Below, one piece after another: positions 11,097 through 24,054 of a stretch of DNA of 64,000 nucleotides; within the stretch, counting starts at the first letter, position 1, and the number at the start of each line of letters is the position of its first letter. The DNA is from Lumbricus terrestris (taxonomy: Eukaryota; Annelida; Clitellata; Crassiclitellata; Lumbricidae): positions 34,887,956 to 34,951,955 of the forward strand of contig OX457037.1 in NCBI GenBank assembly GCA_949752735.1, in the 5' to 3' direction. Both the position numbers and the translations under genes were made by a program. The notes under the pieces are model-generated. The model saw only the letters and a program-made list of their open reading frames with translations. It did not search any database and was not told the DNA's origin.

Positions 11097-11138
11097 AGAT
11101 TTGAGCAGATTTGAGTAGATTTGAGTAGATTTGAGCCT
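11097..11138. repeat. 11-bp tandem repeat
   Basis: AGATTTGAGTAG-type units, about four copies, immediately next to the 5' end of the family E SINE. Confidence 0.75.
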
Positions 11139-11298
11139 GCGACTCAGCAATTTAAAAGCAGCATTTACAGAACATAATAATTATGTCCCACATCGTCGCT
11201 TCCCATCCGTTACACCATAAAGACAGCTCGTCGCTCAGTCGCAGCTTATGAATAATTTGTCTGACGACGTTGTTGCTTGCGTTTTTAGTCGAAGGTCA

Positions 11299-11345
11299 TT
11301 GGGGGTGGGGTGGGGTGGGGTGGGGCGGGTGGGGTGTGGGGTGGC
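11299..11345 (+). repeat. (GGGGT)n tract with G-quadruplex potential
   Basis: Eight or more G-runs separated by single T or C bases. It is a strong G-quadruplex candidate on the + strand with no assigned gene. Confidence 0.75.
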
Positions 11346-12160
11346 CATCATCTTGGTTTCTGAGCTGGACGTTGGATTGGATGCGCAGTTCAACATCAGC
11401 CTATATTTGGCAACAAAGACCGTCGACAGAAATTTATTCGCCGCATTACGGTTCAATCTATAGTTGGAGGTCACGCTCTCTTTGTGGAGCACTGAGCAGT
11501 CTAAGTCACCTGGCTTTCTTTGGCGTCGGTGATGATTGTGTTGGCCGCTGATTGAACGTTAGTAGCAATCGAAAACTATCGGGTAGAGGTTGTTGACAAT
11601 CGTACCAATATTATTGGCAGCAACTTACGAAAACGTTTCTTAGGCCTATAGCCTATAACCGTTTTAGGCTTAGTTGACGAAACGCAGAGTAGCACGTAGA
11701 TCTAGTTTCAAAAATAAGTAAAGGCAATATATAGCTTATAAGCTGAAAAATCGAATAAAGGCGTTTAACAATAAGTTAATATCAAACAGTATAATTATGT
11801 CTACTCGTTTTTAGTTTGGTCTAAATTAGGAGCGACTGATTCAAATGAATCAGTCAATAAAGCAAGTTTGAAGAACTTCAATGACCGAATTAGACGCTGA
11901 ATGGACAAATATATAGAACTGGCGATTTAGCGAAAGAAAAGAGAATCGACGTGGAATCAGTTCATTGGCTACAGAAGCATCTGTGCAGTAGCATGTCAAA
12001 GGAGCATAAGCAGCGGGCATCACGGGTGACCGGATGTTGCGACGCTTTCGGACGCCAGGTGTCGGCAGCGGATGAAAGATACTGACGTCCAGAAGGGAGC
12101 AACAACGACGCAATATATATAGAGAGCAACGGAATTGATGTCTCTGGGCCAAAGCTCAGC
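11346..12160. other. No gene recognised
   Basis: The open frame at 11850-12152 (minus, 100 residues) has no recognisable domain. Nothing else is supported. Confidence 0.45.
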
Positions 12161-12162
12161 GT

Positions 12163-12292
12163 CTGTTTAAATCTCTGTCTCTGTCTCTGTTTCCCTGTCT
12201 CTGTCTCTCTGTCTCTGTCTCTGTCTCTCTCTGTCTCTGTCTCTGTCTCTGTCTCTGTCTCTGTCTCTCTCTGTCTCTGTCTGTCTGTCTGC

Positions 12293-12368
<76 letters not shown>

Positions 12369-12501
12369 GTATCTCTCTCTGTCACTTCCTTCTCATTCCT
12401 TCACTATCCTACTCTTTTCTTCTTGTTCTACTTCTTGTTCTTGTTCTTGTTGCTGTTCTTCTTCTTCTTCTTCTTCTTCTTCTTCTTCTTCTTCTTCTTC
12501 G

Positions 12502-12593
<92 letters not shown>

Positions 12594-12600
12594 ATCTCTC
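12163..12600. repeat. Pyrimidine array: (TCTG)n, (CT)n, (TTC)n
   Basis: About 440 bp of pyrimidine-dominated repeats in successive blocks. The TTC block at about 12456-12500 could form triplex DNA. Open frames here (Arg/Glu or Leu/Ser/Phe repeats) are artefacts. Confidence 0.95.
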
Positions 12601-14285
12601 CATTTTCTCATTTTATATCCCTTCATTCTCTTTCCTTTTCTGCTTCCGTTTCTACTCTTATATATATATATATTTATCTTTATCATTATACACATACATG
12701 CATAGACATATAGTCTATGTATTGTACATTATATACATACATCATTGTCTCTTACAAGACCATTCCATTAAGTGTTAAATCGTATACTTACGCTCTCAGT
12801 TTCCTATAATATATCGTATGTTGTTGTGCTGCGTCTATTTTTCTTCGCTGCGTTTTCTGATCATAGTTGGATGGCGACTTGACGCCGACGTTCTTGATGC
12901 CTATAACTAAGCTCATAAGCATCTGGCTAACGTCATCTTGTCATCTTGTCTGTTTGCGTGTCTGCTTATTTCTGCCTCTCCATCAGACTTTGACCGGCTT
13001 TTAGCACTTCTTCTCTTGTCCATTCCTCTTTGTAGCGATGCAAGCGTCGCTTCTCAGCTCCGTCTTTCATATAGCGCTTTGTCGATTGCCGCTGCCGGCG
13101 ATATAAGATTACTCTCCGTTTGCAATAATTGTTTCTTTCTGAATACCAGTCCGAGCGAGGAGATGGATGACACATAATAAAATATGCACTAGGTATACAC
13201 TGTTGTTCGTCCGTCCGTCCTTTCGTCCGTAACCACATCTTCTCCATATCTGTTCTGTCATTTGATCATTCTCCTGATCCGTATAATCTTGATACTTCTC
13301 TTGATCTTGATCTTTGATCTTGCTCTTAATCATTCTTAATCATTCCATTCATCCGTTCTTTACGTTCACTGTTTTCGATGTATTTCTTCTGACCTTGTCA
13401 GCTATTCAACCCCCACCCTCATTCTTAACACGTCCTTGAGAAATCTCTACATGTCTGAGTCTCTACCTGAGCGTATACACTAATTATATCCCTGTACGTT
13501 TACTCAACGCATACGCCTCTGTCCTTCCGTCTGCCCTTGGCCCCACATAAATCACTTCAACTGGGGCAATTACATTCTGGCGACGCATGCATAAGTCAAT
13601 TCTGCAAATTGCACAAACGCTTTGTCGCGCACGTAAACATCACGACGACCGATCGACGACCGAGTCTCGATCTCTCTGTGGTCTAAGCTTCGACGCACAC
13701 AGACGGCAGCGTTGTTAGCCAGAAACAGAGAACAACTGCTGCACACGCTGTCGCCAATTAGCACGAGGTGACGACGGCAGGGAAAGGGTTAGGTGAAGAA
13801 AATTATGTGAGGACGAGGATAAGAGGTGAGGTGGAGAAAGATGAGGACGACGAAGGTCGTGTCAGGTCACCGGATGTTATTCCGAGGCGGAGCAACGGAG
13901 GGCTGTGGAAGACGTCAGAGAAAATTCGTAAACAAGGATGGCAATTTCTATGCCTACTACATAAACACGGGAAACAACGGACTGTCAATTATTTTCAAAA
14001 TGTCACAAGCAGTTTGTTGTCTATTCCCCTCCCAAATCATCACACATGCTATGTATACTTGTATAGTTACATAAAACAAACACACAAAACTCTCGCACAT
14101 GCATTATGTATCATAAAATTTATATCTTATGACAACTTATATATATATGTATATTGTATAATATATTATATTATATAAATAGTCCTAACAGAATAATGGT
14201 CATCCGACCTTTTACCAATTCAAAATGGATTCAAATTGGCAAGCAGTCACGCACCTAGCTGTTAGCAGCTTTTCGTCCAGGCATC
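12601..14285. other. No gene recognised
   Basis: Includes a short TTGATC/TTAATC-rich stretch at about 13260-13335. Frames of 79-136 residues (12938, 13768 and others) show no recognisable domain, and none is called a gene. Confidence 0.4.
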
Positions 14286-14289
14286 GGCA

Positions 14290-14757
<468 letters not shown>

Positions 14758-15310
14758 ACGAAAATAGAAAGGCACGGACCTTGACAACATAATACATCCC
14801 GCTTTTCCGATGTTAAAAGCTACTTATACTTATTTTCCTCTGCAGCCATGATGGTGTCTTTTCCTCGCATTACAGCCTGCTAAGCTGAGACGACCAATGT
14901 CATGTTGATTGAATTGCGGGCATGCACAGCAACGTGATGCTCCAAGATAGCTTACAGAAGCCGGCGAGAGGAAGACAAGACTGCTTCGAAGCAGAAACCG
15001 CAGAGAAAGCGACCCGTGTCGAATAGAAGTCGGAAAAGATTGAAAAGTGAGACAAACAAACTGCTTGAATTAGATATATTATCAAAGCGAATAGCACTGA
15101 GCAAGCAGCCAAACAACGACCAATACAAAGGAAGCGGTTAAGCAAAGACGACTGAAGATGAAAGAAGTAGGCTACATGTATTGTATACTTGTATATAATA
15201 GGCTGTGAGAGAGAAATGGCTACAGAACTAGACGAGCACAAAGCGATTCTAGGACAATTCGGAGCCGTCAATATATTCATCAATCCAACTTCCATTTAAG
15301 TAAAACAATT
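14758..15310. other. No gene recognised
   Basis: A 131-residue minus-strand frame (14900-15295) is the only notable open stretch. Its composition is plain and it has no recognisable family, so it is not called a gene. Confidence 0.4.
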
Positions 15311-15410
15311 TGTCGATCCGCTTTGAATTGTCCGCTCCGAATTACCCGTCTCCGAATTGTCCGGTTCCGAATTGTCCGGCTCCGAATTGTCCGCTCCAAA
15401 TTGTCCGAAC
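15311..15410. repeat. 17-bp tandem repeat
   Basis: About five to six degenerate copies of CCGAATTGTCCGGCTC. The AATTGTCCGG core resembles the units at the ends of the element at 31860, but no direct link is shown. Confidence 0.75.
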
Positions 15411-15816
15411 ACCTAGAAAGTGGATGGCGAGATGACTTTGAGGCAGTATGAGATGGTCAGAATACGCGTAGAACAGAAAGAACTACAGCAATAATAATAA
15501 TAGACCTAGGCCTATCCTTTATTTCAAACCGGTTGACAGGCCGCAACCGGTTTCTACTGTTGCTGCTTCTATAACCAATTATAATTACGATAAATTCAGA
15601 TAATAATAATTATTTTGTTTATTACGACGACGATATTTTGTTTTAATATTTCGCTTAGTTCAAACTGACAAAATAAATGCGCTGTGAGATTACATGATAT
15701 TGCACTGACAGACGATGACAAGTTTAACAGAGGTTTGAATTTAAACTAACTGGCAGACTGCAAAGCGTCCATTTGCCCTGCTGCTCATTTTAGTCGCCAT
15801 CTAGGCCTTCTAGGGG

Positions 15817-16460
15817 GTGGAAGACCGAGTCAAATTTATGACGGTATCTCAGACATGTCTTAGATCCTAGTTGCGACTAGCGGGCAACTAACGGATAAAT
15901 CAGAATTCACAACGACGTCTTAGCCAGCTAAGACACAACTACGCTAGTCGACCTATGAGGGTCGTGTAAGTCTACTAGTCGCTGTCGTAAAGGCAAACAT
16001 GGCCGGCGGGACATCTTCGATTCGTCCACTTCGACGCGGTTTAAACTATTAAAGAGTGTTTCAGAGGCACCAAATTTAATTCCGTTGGATGTGGGACGAT
16101 GAGCTGATTTATGCTTGTGGTTTTCGCCGTCACAAAATACGATTAATATGTAACAATACGCATTTTAGATCGCATATAATCTACCGCCGAAGATAATATC
16201 TTCCGCGGGCGATGCAACGTCTTTGTTTGTTTTGATACGCAGACAGCCCATTGTCTAACCCACTGGCTAAGGCACGGCCGCCTATTAATATTATGTGCGC
16301 ATGCGCACTAACTATAACCACGCTTTAGTTTGTCGACTAAGTAAGTGGTCCTGTAAGTGCGAGTGGTGAATACGGGGTGTCGTAAAGTCTACGACACGTC
16401 TTAGCTAGACGCATCTTAGCGCTAAGTGGTGTCTTAGCCAAGTCACCTCCCATAAATTTG
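15817..16460. mobile_element. Possible TIR element rich in TCTTAG motifs
   Basis: Imperfect inverted ends are suggested by CAAATTTATGACGGT at the left and CACCTCCCATAAATTTG at the right. CTTAG/CTAAG motifs are scattered inside. I see no clear target duplication, so the limits and identity are uncertain. Confidence 0.35.
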
Positions 16461-16930
16461 GGGCTGGTGCGTAGGTTATCAAACCCAAGTCCTTCTGATC
16501 TTCATGTCAGAATTTCACTTTCAACCCACTCTCCGTTTTTAATTCATCATTTTTCTTTTTAAGATGTATACCTTCCAAAATACCGCCACCGTAAGAGAAC
16601 GAGAAACATACGGACTTACATACAGTCTTCATGACTATGATCTTCCTGCCTATTATGTGCTGTGGGTGGACACATGATGGTGGGCGACAGGTAGAACAGC
16701 GTAGAGGTTGAGGCTATGCATGAAGCAACGACGTCATAGCATAAGCAGCGCACGTATATATACTCTCGCGTGACGTTTGACTGATAATCCCTCTTTGATG
16801 CATGGAACAATTATTCCTCTCCTCAGCCGTCAATTCATCACTCGCTGATTGTCTACTCACGCTGCAGACCGTGCTGCTGCTGCTGTGGTCGAATCTGCCA
16901 CGAGACTTAGCACAGAATCCGTCTGGGATG
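16461..16930. other. No gene recognised
   Basis: Short frames only, no supported feature. Confidence 0.45.
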
Positions 16931-16934
16931 AGAG

Positions 16935-17200
16935 GGAAAGAGAGACAGACAGATGGACAGACAGACAGATAGACAGTGAGACAGACAGACAAGAATACAG
17001 ACGGACGGACAGACAGACAGCTGTACAGAAAGACAGAGAGACAGACAGAGAGAGACAGAGAGACAGAGAAAGAGACGGAAAGACTGAGACAGAGACAGAG
17101 AGACAGAAAGAGAGACGGAAAGACAGAGGGACAGAGAGACACAGAGGCAGAGAAAGAGGCAGAAAGGCAGAAAGACAGAGACAGAGACAGAAAAAGTGAC
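16935..17200. repeat. (GACA)n/(GA)n array
   Basis: Imperfect GACA and GAGA repeats over about 265 bp. Frames up to 204 residues crossing it are low-complexity artefacts. Confidence 0.95.
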
Positions 17201-17344
17201 GGTAGGACATTCAGCAGAAACTGAGAGACAACGCATGAAGTTGTCGCGTGGAGATCGCACAAACATACACAAATACATAGATGCATACATTGTAGATGCA
17301 TTGCATAGATACATGCATACAATGCCATACATACTTAAATACGT

Positions 17345-17985
17345 CATCATCATCATTGCGGTTCATGCATGGCTCAGTGCCCGTTGGTGTCAATCGCATC
17401 TTTCACCATCCGTCTCCACTAACTTGTCTCTCTACTGTGCCATTCTGCTCAATTTGTGGATCTCCATTTCGTACCAGTCTGTGATGTCGTCCAACCATTC
17501 CCTACACGACCTTCCCCTATTCCCCGCTCCATCCATCATCCAAAAATGCGTTGCTTTATGAGTCTGTTATTTCCCATTCTGCACACATGTCCAAACAAAT
17601 TCAGTTTTCTTTCCATTATCATTTTGTTTCGTTTTTTTTCTTGTTTCCTAATCTTGCGCGCACCTCCACATTTGTTATTTCCTGCTCCCATCTGATGTGT
17701 AACATCCTCCTGTAACATCTGATCTCAGATGCCAATGGTTTGCTTGTTTTCCGCTAACGTAGTAGAGTCCATGTCTCTCATGCATTTAGTAAAATGCCAA
17801 AATAATATGGACGTTTTTATCATTTCAATTTTTGTTTTTACGCTGATCTCGTGACTTGTCCATATATTCCCGCTGTCTTCGCTATCCTTATTCCCATCTC
17901 CTTTCCACAGTCATTGTACCATGCCAGCAAGCTTCCAAGATATACAAATTCTTCAACGTTCTCCAGACCTTCCACGTTAACCTCG
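17345..17985 (-). pseudogene. Non-LTR retrotransposon ORF2 C-terminal relic
   Basis: On the minus strand, starting next to the CATA array, the translation with frameshifts allowed gives NVEEFVYLGSLLAWYND, then ETWTLLR, IRCYRRMLHIRWE, LNLFGHVCRMGNNRL and finally WLDDITDWYE. These match in order the familiar tail of LINE reverse transcriptases: the EFxYLG block, ETWTL, MRCYRRxLxIxW, GHVxRM and WxD. Several stops and at least two frameshifts show it is dead. The 5' part of the ORF is missing, cut off at the microsatellite edge at about 17990. The family order is from general knowledge; the residues are read directly. Confidence 0.85.
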
Positions 17986-17996
17986 ATTTATGCCAA

Positions 17997-18355
17997 CAAA
18001 CATACATACATACATACATACATACATACATACATACATACATACATACATACATACATACATACATACATACATACATACATACATACATACATACATA
18101 CATACATACATACATACATACATACATACATACATACATGCATACATACATACATACATACATACATACATACAAACATGCATACGTACATACGTACATA
18201 CGTACGTAGCCTACATACATAGTTACATACATACATACATGCATACATACATACATACATACATACATACATACATACATACATACATACATACATACAT
18301 ACATACATACATACATACATACATACATACATACATACATACATACACAAATACA

Positions 18356-18389
<34 letters not shown>

Positions 18390-18530
18390 CATACATACAT
18401 ACATATATATATACATACATACATACATACATACATACATACATACATACATACATACATACAATACATACATACAATACATACATACATACATATATCC
18501 ATGCATGTATGCATGCATGTGCATGTATGC
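17997..18530. repeat. (CATA)n tetranucleotide array, about 530 bp
   Basis: A long near-perfect CATA array with a few variant patches (near 18175-18230 and 18395-18415). All frames of 68-225 residues here are Tyr/Ile/His/Thr or Met/Tyr/Val/Cys repeats and not proteins. Confidence 0.97.
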
Positions 18531-19545
18531 ATGTACAGCCGTTGAGGGACTCAGCGTTGGGCAGTCGAAGGTTTTTCTATATAAATATATACTCCATTTT
18601 TTCTTATGATCTTTTTTCGTCTTTTAGTACAAATCGCCGTAGCAAACTCGCATTTTCAGTTGTCTGATATCTGATGACTATCTTTTTTAATACGTAATCT
18701 AGTTTTTATCCTATATTTCCTAATTTCACCTGTGGATGACTCTTTACTATACATGCAACAGCATGCATCTCCTCAGTTTTCTGGGGTAATTTCGTTCCTG
18801 AGGGGGGGAGGTGGGACTCCCCTCCAGAGACGTCTTGATTAAACACTGTTCAGATACGAATCTAAACAAGGACAACAGTCATATGGGATAATGGGAGCGT
18901 ATATGCATGCCAACTGCAAATCTTCTAGGAATACCGAGGCCACGCCTCCATAGATCTTAGCCACAGCATGTGCTACATTCCATGGTTTCGTTCTTCGACC
19001 CGAAGTCAATCCCTCTTTATATGGCGCCTAATTCATCTTATGTCCGTTTTACTTCTGTCATCATCCTCAAGGCGTACTTATTGCACGGCTGGGTAAATAA
19101 AATCTTCTCTCCCGAAATAGAAAGAGTGTTTTAATTAAATCAAGTCTACTGTTCGGAAGGCGGTAAACTGAACTTGAGACCTGCATAGATATATATGTAT
19201 ATATAAAATTATATATCTCTATGTATGTATATATTTATGTATATTTATATACATTTATATACATATTTATAGAGCAGTAAATGTTAATGTGTGGTCAATG
19301 TGGGGTATTGGAATATTTTGAATAGCTCGGATCTAGTCTGCTTTCCCAGCACGTATCTCACGCTCACTAAGATATTACGCCGAATGTGGGTTTACGGTAA
19401 TGCACAATCAGGGTCCTATATCGGTTACATACAGCGTCTACCTATATAGATAAACGTGCTATAGGGCTAGTACATAACAGCAAATTCCAGCCCGATTGTG
19501 CTACTTAATCTATTCTAAAGTCCCGTTTTTTGCCTGGTGGAATGG
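18531..19545. other. No gene recognised
   Basis: Holds a G-run with a GGAGGTGGGACTCCCCTCC dyad near 18806 and an AT-rich TATATA/ATGTAT stretch at 19190-19270. No gene is seen. Confidence 0.45.
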
Positions 19546-19548
19546 AGC

Positions 19549-19554
19549 TGAAAA

Positions 19555-19590
<36 letters not shown>

Positions 19591-19890
19591 GCAGACAAAC
19601 TGACTGACTGACAGACATACATACATACAGACAGATACACAGACAGACATACAGACAGACAGACAGACAGACCGACATACAGACTGACTGACTGACAGAC
19701 AGACAGATACACAGACAGACATACAGGCAGACAGACAGACAGACATACAGATAGACACACACACGGATAGACAGACAGACACAAATACTCAGATGTATTG
19801 TACACTCACATACATACACACACACGCACACATACGCGCACATACACACACATACGCACAAGCACACACACGCACACACAATCACACGAT
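19549..19890. repeat. (GACA)n then (CA)n array
   Basis: About 340 bp, beginning with GACA repeats and passing into CACA/CATA repeats. The minus-strand Cys/Val/Ser-rich frames are artefacts. Confidence 0.95.
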
Positions 19891-20140
19891 ACTCACGCAT
19901 ACTCACGGTGCGACGTCGGATATCCATTTGGTCTGGACTATACTATATACATCCGGCATCATGTATAAGTAAACAAACACGGAGGAGAAAGCATGCGATT
20001 AAGTGGTTTCAATTGTCAGATTACTGAGATTAGAAACGGATTAAGATGTTCTGAGCTCCTTCCTTAGAATAGTCAGACTTAAATGACGTCAATATTATTA
20101 TTATACGCAATCTTCTCATACACTCACTCGCACATATAGA

Positions 20141-20350
20141 CTGGGCGCGGTGGTGTAGGCGGTATGTTCGTTGCCTTGCAGTCGGAGGGCTGCATGTTCG
20201 AATCCACCTCAAGCCGCCGCGTAGGGACCTTGTGCAAGTTCTTCACTCAAACTTGCTCAGCGCTTCGGAGTAAAACTCCGATTCAGTGTCCGCGTTGTAT
20301 TCGGGAGCGCCTCTGGGTAGAAATCTTGCAGGGGCGTCATAACAACTGCA
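20141..20350 (+). mobile_element. Full-length family B tRNA-derived SINE
   Basis: The A-box region GGTGGTGTAGGCGG and B box GTTCGAATCC (20196-20205) are followed by a CCGCGTAGGGACC segment, a TCCGATTCAGTGTCCGCG block and the tail CGGGAGCGCCTCTGGGTAG, ending at the GGGGCG(C/T) motif. Homologous copies lie at 36968 (minus) and 54422. The 3' block is shared with LINE ends such as 39449, consistent with a SINE borrowing a LINE tail. Confidence 0.85.
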
Positions 20351-21600
20351 CACACATACCAACCTCATTTTAAACGGCCCGGTAGTTGCAGAATTCAATC
20401 GCTGCTTTCACGCACTTTGGCCTTACCTAATACCGTCATCGTGACGCGCGCATGCAAACCACCGCAATAGGGAACCAGCGCAGACGAGCTGCAGCGCAGG
20501 GAAACAGCGTGGCCGCGATAGAACGTCGCAGAAGTTTGAAGGGCGCAATAAGACGCACGGACGCGAGCAAATGAAATCAGTCGCCAGGAGGCGTGCGCAT
20601 GTAGCGTAGCATTACTATAGCGCTTATTCTGAATAGTGTTTTGACGAAGCAATAATATAATAGCCAAAGAGATTCATCGTCGGAGTGTAATAGGCTTATT
20701 ATAGGTTACCTGCTTTCATTCGGTTATCTGTCTGTTCGTGGAGTTGAGGGTGTTGCGCAGTTGTAGGAAATTGTCGAAAGAGGGCAATCTTTAAAAATAT
20801 CCAAAGAAAGCTTTCATGCGCAGGAGGAAGGAGGAGACGAAAAATTAGGGGAAGAAAACGACAATTTAATAAAATTGAATGCAATTGAACGGTTGCGGAG
20901 CCGGAGCTGTGATATTCTGACGGTTGTTTAGTTTCAGTTTTCGCTGGATCGAAATCTATTAGTATACGGAGCAGCAATTGAAGAAAATCTATTAGCTTTA
21001 ATTGTTAGCAACTGCTGATTGTTGTTGGGCGATCCATACCGTTGCGAGGGACACAGGACAATTTATTCTCGGAGAAGACGCGCTTTTCACTGAAGTAGGT
21101 AATCAAATGATATTATCTCATATTTAAAAAGACGAACAACGACAACAGCTACACGTATACAACAGCAATTATGATAATGCGAATGCGATGACGACGACAA
21201 AGTCCGACAACTAATGTCGATGATGATGATGGTAGTGACATATTTTTGACGGACGACGACGACTGATAACGATGATGATGATCTATGATGATGAAGACGA
21301 CAATAATTATGATGATATGCATAGTAGGCCTGCTGGTGGTGTGGTGTCAGTGGTGATCGGTGGCGGCTCCACTGTATATATAGGGCCTATAGGACGCGAC
21401 ATGTTAACATGTTAACATAACATAACATGATATAACAGAACATATTTTATTGAGTTGCCTATTATTAGGCTACTCTTGACCTGCCTTTAACGACCTGTCT
21501 AAAATTCTTCGGAGTTTTTAATATCTTCTTTACATTTAATTTATTCGACCTGTTTAATAATACCCCATTACCCTGACTCGACCTGCTGAAATTGTATCGC
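20351..21600. other. No gene recognised; triplet-rich patch
   Basis: At 21180-21310 GAC and GAT triplets dominate. At 21405-21440 there is a GTTAACAT/ATAACAT patch. Open frames at 20395-20667 and 20699-20977 (minus) show no recognisable domain. Confidence 0.4.
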
Positions 21601-21601
21601 C

Positions 21602-22055
21602 GGTGACACGAAACGGAATATCCCCCCGAAGGCTACCCGGGGGATGAATTAATCTATCCCTCCGGATGGAATTAACCGGTCTATGCTATCCGGGGGGATA
21701 AACCATTCTATCCCCATTTTTGAAAAATGCGCATAATAAAAAAATTATGCTGTAATCAAAATTTAAAGTGACTCTAATTGTTTTAAGTATATCCTAAGCA
21801 ATGCTCAGATAAAGGCAACTCGAATTTATTTAGTGACACTGAGTGTTCTTAAGTGTTTTAAATGTTTTAAGTGCTCTAAAAACAGGGCAAAACAAATTAT
21901 CTAGTAGGAATAAACATACCTGTTAGTGTCATTGTTCAAAACAAAGCAGATGAAAATTAATTTGCAAACAAAAATACACGCGGAAGAGGTTTTCGACTTA
22001 TATCTTAATTTGGGGGGATACAATTAATACGGGGGATACTCTATTTCGTGACACC
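21602..22055. mobile_element. TIR element, 454 bp, left member of an inverted pair
   Basis: The ends are GGTGACACGAAACGGAATA and CTCTATTTCGTGACACC, an imperfect inverted repeat. The element at 23576-24027 is homologous in opposite orientation, with shared internal blocks such as TTTAAAGTGACTC and CAAAACAAATTATCTAGTA. No target duplication is obvious and no transposase frame exists. Confidence 0.75.
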
Positions 22056-23575
22056 AGCGCCTTCATTGGCGATGGTGATGGTGGTAGGCCTATAATATGC
22101 ATGCATGCACGCATGACACGTATAGGGTTGTAGGCCTATGCACATATTTTGACTTTCATAGAGCAGATAAGTGTGCGAGTATAGGCTATGTATACCTACA
22201 TGTATCTTTAAATATAATGCAAGTGAAGCGCTCACATTATTTTCACACAATAGACAGTTAGGTTGTTCTTGCAAATGTTACTTTTGTCGACTTCTTCTTT
22301 AGGTTCTCTGCCGAGAGTGGCAGGCGTCCAAACGTCCAATGTTCATTGATACGTTTTTTCTTGTGAGCTGTATAAAGGTGGTTTCCCGTTGCCTTCCTCT
22401 CGGTGTTTTTTTTCTTATAGAGACACCATCTCCTATAGCGTCGATATCTTCTATCGTCCATCCTTCGGCTTCTTCGCCCATGGGGCATCGCATGTATACC
22501 GGCGATTAATTATTCGATTGTCCACCACGCACTCTGTTTTTTTACTAGGAAATGCCAAAACGACCTGTTTTTGCCATTAGCAGCTACTGTCCTTGTATGA
22601 GCGCTTGAGACGCCTACTTGTCGATGGTAGCGTCTTCAAAACACGGCGAATTCATTGGTGTACACTGTACAGCTATATCGTGATATAGAGTATAGGCCTA
22701 CTCTACGTTTTTAAGTCTATATGGTGTCGATAAGTTCTGCCGTATATCATTCCTTAATGGCAACAGAATGATGTTGTTTTACTGTAATCTTTACAGTCCA
22801 CTTGTAAAGGCGTCTACAGGAGAAGCACGTGGAAAGTCCGGACTGTTCGCATCTATAGTTGTAGCCAACTATAGGCTACATAGGTTAACTATTGGTATAT
22901 AATTTATATATAGGCTATCAGCCAGTTGGTGATGATTGCAGATGTTATTAATGCCATCCACATCGAAATATTCGCGCGGTTATAATTACTGACGAGGAAT
23001 TTGCAAAGCAAATAGGCCTACTTAAAATTAAAAAAACATTCACAATCTCTACATCGATCTACATCTAATCTTTACAGTTGCAGATATTATATATCAGCCG
23101 AATAATTATTATATAACAATCCAAAGCGAAACATTCGCGCGGTGAAATTGACCAAGAATTTGCAAAACAGACGACTTAAAATTCTATAAACATGATGCAA
23201 ATTCTTTCCTAAAGATGTTTGTCGACGAATACAGGATATATTGAGCTGCATTGCGAGACCTCCGACAAGAGTGGATATTAAGAGACCGTCTCAAAAGATC
23301 TGCAAGCTCAGATCATGTTTATGGAATTTTAAACATGTGCTTATAATCACACTGAAGAATGCCAAATTATTAGAGAAGTATGCATGGTGCGACTGTTAAC
23401 AGATGGGAGAGAGCATCCAAATGCAAGACAATAATATGTCTAAAGATATACATGTAGGCCTACTCCTCTGCTAATGCATGAAGCGAGAAACTTCATGTTT
23501 ATCTTCCGATAGAGCAAGAGTGAAGAATGATGACCAATCGGAATATGAACTTTCGGGTATTTGCCGGTGTCACGA
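22056..23575. other. Spacer between paired TIR elements
   Basis: No gene is recognised. A block near 22379 resembles one at 10767. Several TAGGCCTA palindromes occur (22085, 22132, 22692 and 23011 regions). Confidence 0.45.
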
Positions 23576-24027
23576 AATAGAGTATCCCCGTATTAAATGT
23601 ATCCCCCCAAAATTTAAAAAAGTCGAAACAACCGCTTCCGCGAGAATTTTTTACAAATTAATTTTCATCTGCTTTGTTTTGAACAATGACACTAACAAGT
23701 AGGCTATGTTTATTACTACTAGATAATTTGTTTTGCCCTGTTTTAGAGCACTTAAAACATTTAAAACACTTAAGAACACTCTGAGTCACTAAATAAATTC
23801 GAGTTGCCTTTATCTGAGCATTGCTTATATAGGACACTTAAAACAATCAGAGTCACTTTAAATTTTGATGGCAGCATAAATGTTTTTATTATGCGCATTT
23901 TTCAAAAAAAGGAATAGAATGGTTTATCCCCCGGATAGTATAGACCGGTTAATTCCATCCCGGGGGATAGATTAATTCATCCCCCCCCCGGATAGCTTTC
24001 AGAGGGGATACTCCGTTTCGTGTCACC
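23576..24027. mobile_element. TIR element, 452 bp, right member of an inverted pair
   Basis: The ends are GGTGTCACGAAATAGAGTA and CTCCGTTTCGTGTCACC. The interior is the reverse complement of the 21602 copy with scattered substitutions. A 74-residue frame overlapping its left end is incidental. Confidence 0.75.
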
Positions 24028-24054
24028 GGGTCAGAGCCGACGGACGGGCCAGAC

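Noticed and set aside
14900..15295. 131-residue open frame as a gene
   Set aside because: No recognisable domain, no codon bias like that of the receptor, and typical length for chance in this amount of sequence.
17888..18667. Long Met/Tyr/Val/Cys and His/Thr/Tyr/Ile frames
   Set aside because: Translation of a CATA array, whose 4-bp unit yields a 12-bp codon cycle without stops.
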